This document shows, one piece after another, positions 31,792 to 36,753 of a DNA stretch of 36,753 bases. Every line of letters begins with the position of its first letter. The first letter of the stretch is position 1. Under the pieces are notes generated by a model. The model made no database searches, was not told where the DNA came from, and saw only the letters and a list, made by a program, of their open reading frames with translations. A program made the position numbers and the translations under genes. Location: positions 1-36,753 of the forward strand of contig JAHIMW010000027.1 of assembly GCA_018896355.1 (NCBI GenBank), in the 5' to 3' direction. This stretch comes from Pseudomonadota bacterium. Lineage in GTDB: Bacteria > Desulfobacterota > Syntrophia > Syntrophales > UBA5619.

Positions 31792-32856
31792 ATGAAAAGC
31801 AGAATATTCGGTTTTATTTTTGTTTTGATGTTGATGGGTTCCCTGATTTTTGGGGGTTACGCGCAAGCGGCGGAGAAAGTGCGCTGGACAATGCAGACCA
31901 CCTGGGCTAAGGGGTGGCTGCTTCATGAAATGGCGGAAGATTTTGCCCAACGTGTTAGTGACATGAGCGGCGGCAATTTTGTGATCAAAGTGCTTCCCGC
32001 CGGCGCTGTCGTCGGGGCTATGGAAAACATGGACGCCACTTCCAAAGGCACCCTTGATGGCTGGCACAGCTGGACCGGCTATTGGCAGGGCAAGCATCCG
32101 TCGGCGAATTTCTTTGCATCCATTCCCATGCATCTTGAACCGACCATGTACGTAACCTGGATGTATTCCGGCGGCGGCAAGGAACTCATGCAGGAAATGT
32201 ATAATGAAATGGGCATGAACGTCATCGTCATTCCCGGCGGCTTAACTCACCCGGAACTGCTGGCCATGTCCAACAGGCCACTGAAGAATGTCAAAGATTT
32301 TAAAGGCTTGAAATACAGAACCCCGGGCTGGTGGGCGGAAATTCTTAAGTCAATGGGCGTTTCCGTCATGATGGTGCCCGGTGTAGACCTGTATCCCTCG
32401 CTGCAAAAGGGTATTCTGGACGCCCTGGAATTTTCCACCCCGATCGTAAACAAGCAGCAGGGTTTTCATGAAGTAACCAAATTTGTCGCCGGTCCCGGCA
32501 TGCATCAGCCGACCTGTTATTTTGAGCTGGGTTTCAATAAAACAAAATATAATGCGCTGCCGCCCGAATACAAAGCCATCATTCAGTCGGCCGCGATGGC
32601 CATGACGATCCAGAAATGGTCCGAAGATATCACCAAGGGTGCTGAAACGCTGGAATTCTACAAAAGCAAAGGCTTGACTTTAACCCGTGTTGAGGACGCC
32701 GACCAGAGAGAGTTCCGGAAAGTCGCCTGGAAATTTATTGACGACGAGGTGAAGAAGATCAACAGACCCCATACCACCAAAACATGGGCTTCCGTAAATA
32801 AGATGTGGAAGGACTTTTCCGACTACGAGCATTTCATGGTGCCTGTTCGGAAGTAA
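31792..32856 (+). CDS. dctP: TRAP transporter periplasmic solute-binding protein (DctP family)
   Basis: Extracytoplasmic receptor of a tripartite ATP-independent transporter, delivering an organic acid to the membrane subunits. The signal peptide (FGFIFVLMLMGSLIFGG) probably ends after AQA (residue 26). Mature-protein landmarks: WTMQTTWAKGWLLHEMAEDF, VLPAGAVVGAME, the carboxylate-binding Arg in DFKGLKYRTPGWW, VDLYPSLQKGILDALEFSTP and GMHQPTCYFELGFNKTKY. The W-A-E and G-A-L-E/D-x-x-E features recall the TakP/mannitol-chloroaromatic branch, so a 2-oxo acid or aromatic acid is more likely than C4-dicarboxylate. GGAGGAGAAAG precedes the ATG. Codon usage is more A/T-tolerant than in the genes to the left, hinting at a different origin. 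The permease genes follow. Confidence 0.92.
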   Translation: MKSRIFGFIFVLMLMGSLIFGGYAQAAEKVRWTMQTTWAKGWLLHEMAEDFAQRVSDMSGGNFVIKVLPAGAVVGAMENMDATSKGTLDGWHSWTGYWQGKHPSANFFASIPMHLEPTMYVTWMYSGGGKELMQEMYNEMGMNVIVIPGGLTHPELLAMSNRPLKNVKDFKGLKYRTPGWWAEILKSMGVSVMMVPGVDLYPSLQKGILDALEFSTPIVNKQQGFHEVTKFVAGPGMHQPTCYFELGFNKTKYNALPPEYKAIIQSAAMAMTIQKWSEDITKGAETLEFYKSKGLTLTRVEDADQREFRKVAWKFIDDEVKKINRPHTTKTWASVNKMWKDFSDYEHFMVPVRK

Positions 32857-32898
32857 AGTGTCCTTCCCTTATCCCTAATGCTGCTCTCCTCCTGCGTT

Positions 32899-32929
32899 GC
32901 CCGGTCGGAGCTCTTGCTTCCGGCCGGGC
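32899..32929 (+). terminator. Intercistronic stem-loop between dctP and dctQ
   Basis: GCCCGGTCGGA (32899-32909) pairs with TCCGGCCGGGC (32919-32929) over 11 bp with one G-U wobble and a nine-base loop. There is no T-run. This position fits a hairpin that protects the binding-protein message and lowers permease expression. Confidence 0.6.
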
Positions 32930-32986
32930 GCGTGGCCAAAGAGGCCAATGCCTTATTTTGAGGAACGAGAAATGAGGAGTGTTATT

Positions 32987-33508
32987 ATGAAAACCGTTAT
33001 TGCAATGATGAAGATTGTCGATGTCATCAATGAGAAAATCGCCAAGATTACATCGTATTGCATTATTTTGTTGATTCTATCACTCGTCTATGAAGTCTTT
33101 GCGCGCTATGCATTCAACGCTCCGACTGTATGGAGCAGCGATGCGACATATTTTCTCTGCAGCATCGCCCTTATCTTTGCCATGGCCTATACCTGGCAGA
33201 CGGGCGGACATGTCAGCGTGGACATGCTTCTGGTAAAGTTCCCGGTCAAGGTACAGGCTTTTTTGAATGTGTTTTGTATGCTGACACTCTTCTTCTTATG
33301 CTGGGTCATGATTCTCTGGGCAATGGCGCCGCATGTCATAGAATCCTGGCGGATTCTGGAGAGATCCTCAATCGGCTATTACCCCCCGATCTATCCTTAC
33401 AAGACCTGGATACTCATCGGCACTTTCCTGTTGGTCCTCCAGGGGGTCAATGTATTCATCAAGGAGTTGTACCGGCTGATTAAGGGAAAGGAGCTGACAG
33501 TCTCATGA
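32987..33508 (+). CDS. dctQ: TRAP transporter small permease (DctQ family)
   Basis: Four-helix membrane subunit of the TRAP system: SYCIILLILSLVYEVFARYA, FLCSIALIFAMAYTWQTGGH, VFCMLTLFFLCWVMILWAMA and WILIGTFLLVLQGVNVFIKE. The motif YEVFARYAFN and WQTGGHVSVD are family hallmarks. ATG 32987 has GAGGAG seven bases upstream and gives 173 residues; ATG 32972 is an in-frame alternative with a poorer site. Its stop overlaps the dctM start by four bases (ATGA), so the two permease subunits are coupled. Confidence 0.9.
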   Translation: MKTVIAMMKIVDVINEKIAKITSYCIILLILSLVYEVFARYAFNAPTVWSSDATYFLCSIALIFAMAYTWQTGGHVSVDMLLVKFPVKVQAFLNVFCMLTLFFLCWVMILWAMAPHVIESWRILERSSIGYYPPIYPYKTWILIGTFLLVLQGVNVFIKELYRLIKGKELTVS

Positions 33509-34827
33509 GTTTGGAAATGATCACTTTTTTGATGTTAACCATTCTGATCGGGGTGATCTTGATGGGATTCCCGATCGGTTTTTCGCTGGCCGGCGTCGCA
33601 ACGATTTTCGGCATCATTTTTGTGGGACCCCAGATCAGCAATGTATTTATGCTGCGCATCTATGTCGCCCTTTCCGATAATACGCTGATTGCCGTTCCGC
33701 TGTTTATTTTTATGGGAATCGTCATCGAAAAATCGGGGATCGCAACAAGGCTCTTCGATGCCATGTATGTCATGCTGGGAGGATTGAGAGGCGGCCTCGC
33801 CATGTCGACAGTTGCCGCTTCCACGATCTTTTCCGCGGCGACAGGAGTTGTCGGGGCAACCGTAACGACAATGGGCATCATGGCGATGCCGCCGATGATG
33901 AAATATAAATACAACAAACCGCTGGCCTGCGGCGCGATCTGCGCGGGCGGCGCCCTGGGTATTTTGATTCCGCCGAGTATACTGATCCTGGTCTATGCGC
34001 CCATCGCGAATGTTTCTGTCGGCGCTTTATTGATCGGCTGTTTTCTGCCGGGCGTGATTCTGTCGGCTTTGTATCTTCTTTACATCGGCATTGTGTGTTT
34101 TGTGAAGCCCGAAATGGGACCGGCCATCCATGAAGACCTCCGGGTGCCGTTGGCGAAAAAGCTGCAGATGCTCGTCTCTTCGGTATTGCCCGTGTGTGTC
34201 CTGATCCTGGCGGTGTTAGGCACGATCTTCTTTGGTATGGCCGCGCCGACGGAAGCAGCCGCTTTTGGAGCCTTTGCGTCCGTCATTATGGCGGCCGCTT
34301 ACAAAGCGTTGAGCTGGAAGGTTATTAAAGATGCAGCACTCGCCACCGCGAAGTCATCCGCCATGGTTTACCTGGTCGTCATTGGGGCCTCGTTTTTTAC
34401 GAGCGTTTTCATGCGGCTGGGCTGCGGCGACATCGTTGAGGAGATGGTTCTGGCGCTGCCCTTCGGCAAGTGGGGCATTCTGATTGCGATGTGGACAATT
34501 ATCATCATTATGGGATGTTTTCTGGACTGGATCGGCATCGTGATGATTGTTGTGCCGCTCTTCTCGCCCATCGCGATCAAGCTCGGCTTTGACCCGATCT
34601 GGTTTGCCCTGATGAATATTGTCGTGCTGCAGACTTCATTTCTGACGCCCCCCTTTGCCTATACGATTTTCTATCTCAAGGGGGTTGCACCTCCCGAGAT
34701 AACGCTGAATCATATTTATCAGGGGGTTGTGCCGTTTATCCTGCTGATGCTCGTGGCCGTGGCCTTATTTGCCATTTTCCCTGACATTCTGATGTGGGCC
34801 CCGCGGGCGGCGGCACTTGCCGGTTGA
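33505..34827 (+). CDS. dctM: TRAP transporter large permease (DctM family)
   Basis: Ion-coupled translocation subunit with about 12 membrane helices. Family landmarks: VILMGFPIGFSLAGVATIFG, PLFIFMGIVIEKSGIATRLF, the Ser/Thr-rich MSTVAASTIFSAATGVVGAT re-entrant loop, GAICAGGALGILIPPSILIL, and in the second half GCFLDWIGIVMIVVPLFSPI with PIWFALMNIVVLQTSFLTPP. At 440 residues it is typical. It starts inside the dctQ stop (ATGA). Together with dctP it forms a complete Na+-driven importer. A small AGGGA/TCCCT hairpin follows at 34833-34846. Confidence 0.93.
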   Translation: MSLEMITFLMLTILIGVILMGFPIGFSLAGVATIFGIIFVGPQISNVFMLRIYVALSDNTLIAVPLFIFMGIVIEKSGIATRLFDAMYVMLGGLRGGLAMSTVAASTIFSAATGVVGATVTTMGIMAMPPMMKYKYNKPLACGAICAGGALGILIPPSILILVYAPIANVSVGALLIGCFLPGVILSALYLLYIGIVCFVKPEMGPAIHEDLRVPLAKKLQMLVSSVLPVCVLILAVLGTIFFGMAAPTEAAAFGAFASVIMAAAYKALSWKVIKDAALATAKSSAMVYLVVIGASFFTSVFMRLGCGDIVEEMVLALPFGKWGILIAMWTIIIIMGCFLDWIGIVMIVVPLFSPIAIKLGFDPIWFALMNIVVLQTSFLTPPFAYTIFYLKGVAPPEITLNHIYQGVVPFILLMLVAVALFAIFPDILMWAPRAAALAG

Positions 34828-35034
34828 AATAAAGGGAACTGTCCCTGCATTTCTCAAAAAAGCGGGGTCAGGCGGGTTCATCTTTCTGCGTGAAGCACGC
34901 CTTCCTGGACTCGTTTTCAGATGAAAAAGAAAACCCGCGTCAACGGATCGAGATGGGCAACCTTCTTTGCTGTGCAAGAAATGAAGGTCCAGGTGCACGA
35001 TGTCGATCGGACGATTGAAAGCGAAGGGGGAATC

Positions 35035-35889
35035 ATGAAAAGGAAAGTGGATCTGCGGGAACCGGTGATCCGGAAGAAGGATGTGCTGATTCTGGAGGAT
35101 CGGTACTTCAAGCCCGCGAACGTCTGCATCGTCACGGGGGCGGCGAGCGGCATCGGCCGGGCAACGACCCTCGCGATGGCGGCGAATGGCGTTAAGGTCC
35201 TCTGTGCGGATGTCGACGAGGCGGGCGGCGAGGCAACCGTGAAGATGGCCCAAAAGTCGGGCGGCCATGCGCAGTTCTTCAAAGTCGATCTGACCCGCGA
35301 CGACCAGATGGAGGCCTGCGTCGCGCAGGCAGCGAAGCTGGGGATGATAAAATTTCTCGCCAACATCGCAGGGATACAGCATATCGACGCCATCGAGAAT
35401 TTCCCGATGGCGAAATATGATCTTATGCAGTCGATCATGCTCCGGGCGCCCTTTTGCCTCGCAAAGCTCGTCATCCCGCACATCCGGAAGAGTCGGGACG
35501 GCGTCGGCGCCATCGGGAACATGGCCTCGGTCCACGCCCACATCACAACGATCAACAAACCGGTCTACAACATCGTCAAGTTTGGCCTGCGCGGACTGAC
35601 GCAGTCCATCGCGGCGGAAGGCGATGGGAAGATCCGTTCTTTCTCGATCAGCACCGGCTTCATCTCGACGCCGCTGGCGCTCAAACAGATCCCCTCACAG
35701 GCCGAACAGCGCGGGATCACCCCGGAAGCCGTCGTCCGGGACGTCATGTTGGGAAAATCACGAATCAAGGAGATGATGACCCCCATCGAAGTGGCGAACC
35801 TCTTCGTCTTCGGCTTCTCGCAGCACAGCCGTTTCCTGATCGGCGGCGATCTGCTCTACGACGGCGGCATCGTCAAGACCTATCTCTGA
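35035..35889 (+). CDS. Short-chain dehydrogenase/reductase
   Basis: NAD(P)-dependent oxidoreductase of the classical SDR family. TGAASGIG (34-41) binds the cofactor and VLCADVDEAGG has an Asp after the second strand, favouring NAD+. NIAG is the structural motif (in FLANIAGIQH), and the catalytic residues are Ser165 (GNMASVHAH), Tyr178 and Lys182 (VYNIVKFG). ADVDEAG with VHAHITTINKPVY resembles 3-hydroxybutyrate dehydrogenase-like members; the end GGDLLYDGG is the common substrate-side closure. ATG 35035 has AAGGGGG close upstream; the longer frame to 34921 adds a low-complexity head. A 34-residue N-terminal extension before the first strand is unusual. Possible role with the neighbouring acyl-CoA genes. 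Confidence 0.88.
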   Translation: MKRKVDLREPVIRKKDVLILEDRYFKPANVCIVTGAASGIGRATTLAMAANGVKVLCADVDEAGGEATVKMAQKSGGHAQFFKVDLTRDDQMEACVAQAAKLGMIKFLANIAGIQHIDAIENFPMAKYDLMQSIMLRAPFCLAKLVIPHIRKSRDGVGAIGNMASVHAHITTINKPVYNIVKFGLRGLTQSIAAEGDGKIRSFSISTGFISTPLALKQIPSQAEQRGITPEAVVRDVMLGKSRIKEMMTPIEVANLFVFGFSQHSRFLIGGDLLYDGGIVKTYL

Positions 35890-35954
35890 CCGGCCCCTAT
35901 TCTTCTCCTCACCGGGGCGCATCGCCGGAAACCGGCCTCTCAGGGAAAAGCGGG

Positions 35955-35988
35955 TTCCCCGCGCCCTCCTGCGGGACGGCGCGGGGAA
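35955..35988. terminator. Stem-loop after the SDR gene
   Basis: TTCCCCGCGCC (35955-35965) pairs perfectly with GGCGCGGGGAA (35978-35988) over 11 bp around a 12-base loop. No T-run follows. It sits at the junction with the istB remnant, so it could be a weak terminator of the SDR gene or a trace of the insertion. Confidence 0.5.
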
Positions 35989-35995
35989 GGCTTTG

Positions 35996-36320
35996 TTGGA
36001 CGTGATAATCGTGCTGGCCCTCTCATACCGGTTGGCAATGAATCGGAAAAAGAGATTACATTCCTCTCTGCCGATCGGCGTATAGCCAACCTCATCCACG
36101 ATCACCAGCGCCGATTTGTTATAGCCCCGGCCTCTGCCTTTCCGTTCGGCGCCATGATCTTTTTCAACTTTCCGATCAGGTCCTCCATCGTGGTAAAGTA
36201 GATGCTCAAACTGGTCTGACATGCCTTCAGGGCCAGTGATACGGCTAAATGCGTCTTCCCGCCGCCGGGAGGCCCCAGGAAGATCACATTGCCCTTCTGC
36301 CGGATAAAGGTCAGATCGAT
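35996..36320 (-). pseudogene. IS21-type helper ATPase (istB) remnant, truncated and frameshifted
   Basis: DnaC-like ATPase of an IS21-family element. Walker A is in GNVIFLGPPGGGKTHLAVSL, then IYFTTMEDLIGKL; near 36130 the coding moves to another frame with NKSALVIVDEVGYTPIG (Walker B) and FFRFIANRYERASTIITSNK. The N-terminal about 90 residues and the C-terminal about 40 are missing, and its partner istA is absent. The 5' side abuts the upstream region of the IS91-like transposase. Confidence 0.82.
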
Positions 36321-36357
36321 AATATAGACGGCCTGTTTTCCTCGGAGGTGAGGAATC

Positions 36358-36753
36358 ATGGCTGTCCCAGCCGCTGTTTATCGGCCCCGATATCCGCAGG
36401 CAACCGATTATTACCGCTGCGTGGAGGCCTATTTTGAGACCTTCGTCAGGATCTACGATGAGCATTTTTCACGTCAGTACTGTTTCTGGCGGCCCTATGT
36501 CGAGCGGGTGATCTATCGCTATCTCGACTGCGGCGATTTCCTGGGGTACAATCCCCACTGCCACATTTTGATGACGGACGGCTGTTTCTATGGCAACAAG
36601 GGCATGTTCCGCGTCGCCCCGCCCCTGGAGCTGAAAAAGCTGGAGGCCATCTTCCAACACAAGGTGTTCAGGATGCTCCTGGACAAGGGAAAAATCACGA
36701 AGGAGATGATTGCCATGCTCTCAACATGGCGGCATTCCGGCTTCCACGTTTTC
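36358..36753 (+). pseudogene. IS91-family HUH transposase, internally deleted, cut by window end
   Basis: Open to the last base. The N-terminus AAVYRPRYPQATDYYRCVEA and PYVERVIYRYLDCGDF match the start of IS91/IS801-type transposases. Intact relatives then have a Cys-rich zinc-binding domain and some 150-200 residues before the HUH site. Here GDFL runs straight into GYNPHCHILMTDGCF, where H-C-H is the HUH motif, followed by FRVAPPLELKKLE. The zinc domain is therefore deleted in frame, perhaps through a repeated GDFL-coding stretch. GGAGGTGAGG precedes ATG 36358. The catalytic Tyr region lies beyond the window. Confidence 0.78.

Larger units (their letters stand above)
35996..36753. mobile_element. 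Composite debris of IS21-like and IS91-like elements
   Basis: A truncated istB (-) and an IS91-type transposase (+) are juxtaposed head to head with about 40 bases between them. No terminal inverted repeats or target duplications could be identified, and IS91-type elements lack them anyway. The region continues past the window. Confidence 0.65.

Noticed and set aside
31722..31910. A 62-codon forward open frame before dctP
   Set aside because: It overlaps the dctP signal-peptide coding region out of frame and consists of a charged low-complexity head.
34921..35034. Upstream extension of the SDR gene
   Set aside because: In-frame but not SDR-like; the better ribosome-binding site and family start point to ATG 35035.

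Overview
The window looks like a chromosomal piece of an anaerobic, GC-rich (upper-50s percent by eye) member of the former Deltaproteobacteria (Desulfobacterota), perhaps near the Syntrophus/Smithella group. Reasons: an oxygen-independent class III ribonucleotide reductase (nrdD-nrdG), a cmk-rpsA-sppA block, a stand-alone EF-G of the spd/mitochondrial EF-G1 type, an HD-GYP protein of a GAF-linked type I associate with this group, acyl-CoA genes, a TRAP transporter and a sigma-54 activator. Taxonomy is inference from gene content only.

Layout. 1-8 kb: a broken M28 peptidase, then a biosynthetic-looking cassette: HAD hydrolase (-), then GT4 glycosyltransferase, SAM methyltransferase, alpha-toroid (squalene-cyclase-like) protein, hexapeptide acyltransferase and B12-binding radical SAM enzyme (+), facing a second methyltransferase (-). 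The first four forward genes overlap or nearly touch. 8-12.7 kb: nrdD-nrdG behind a tandem NrdR operator, then a GAF/HD-GYP gene. 12.8-18.8 kb: M48 metalloprotease with TPRs (-), cmk, rpsA, sppA and an enoyl-CoA hydratase. 18.8-21.1 kb (-): glutaredoxin, a truncated ferredoxin-thioredoxin reductase stub and gamma-glutamyltransferase in tight succession, followed by a small protein built around sigma-70 region 4. 21.4-26.8 kb: class II aldolase, class V aminotransferase, EF-G and a P-loop ATPase.

26.9-36.75 kb is an eroded accessory region. It holds a tyrosine recombinase with a frameshift and a lost catalytic Arg, an unrecognised AT-rich block, the C-terminal stub of an acyl-CoA synthetase, an intact MaoC dehydratase, a PAS/sigma-54 activator, a universal stress protein behind a candidate -24/-12 promoter, an internally deleted CoA-transferase, a complete TRAP transporter (DctP-DctQ-DctM), a short-chain dehydrogenase, a broken istB and an internally deleted IS91-type HUH transposase running off the end.

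The strongest leads are: (i) the GT4/methyltransferase/toroid cassette, whose product is unknown and whose core I recall from actinobacteria; (ii) a perfect 27-nt palindrome found both between genes and in frame inside the HAD gene, where it adds nine residues; (iii) a clean tandem NrdR operator on a promoter; and (iv) repeated truncations and in-frame internal deletions that concentrate around mobile-element debris. No rRNA, tRNA or CRISPR array was seen.
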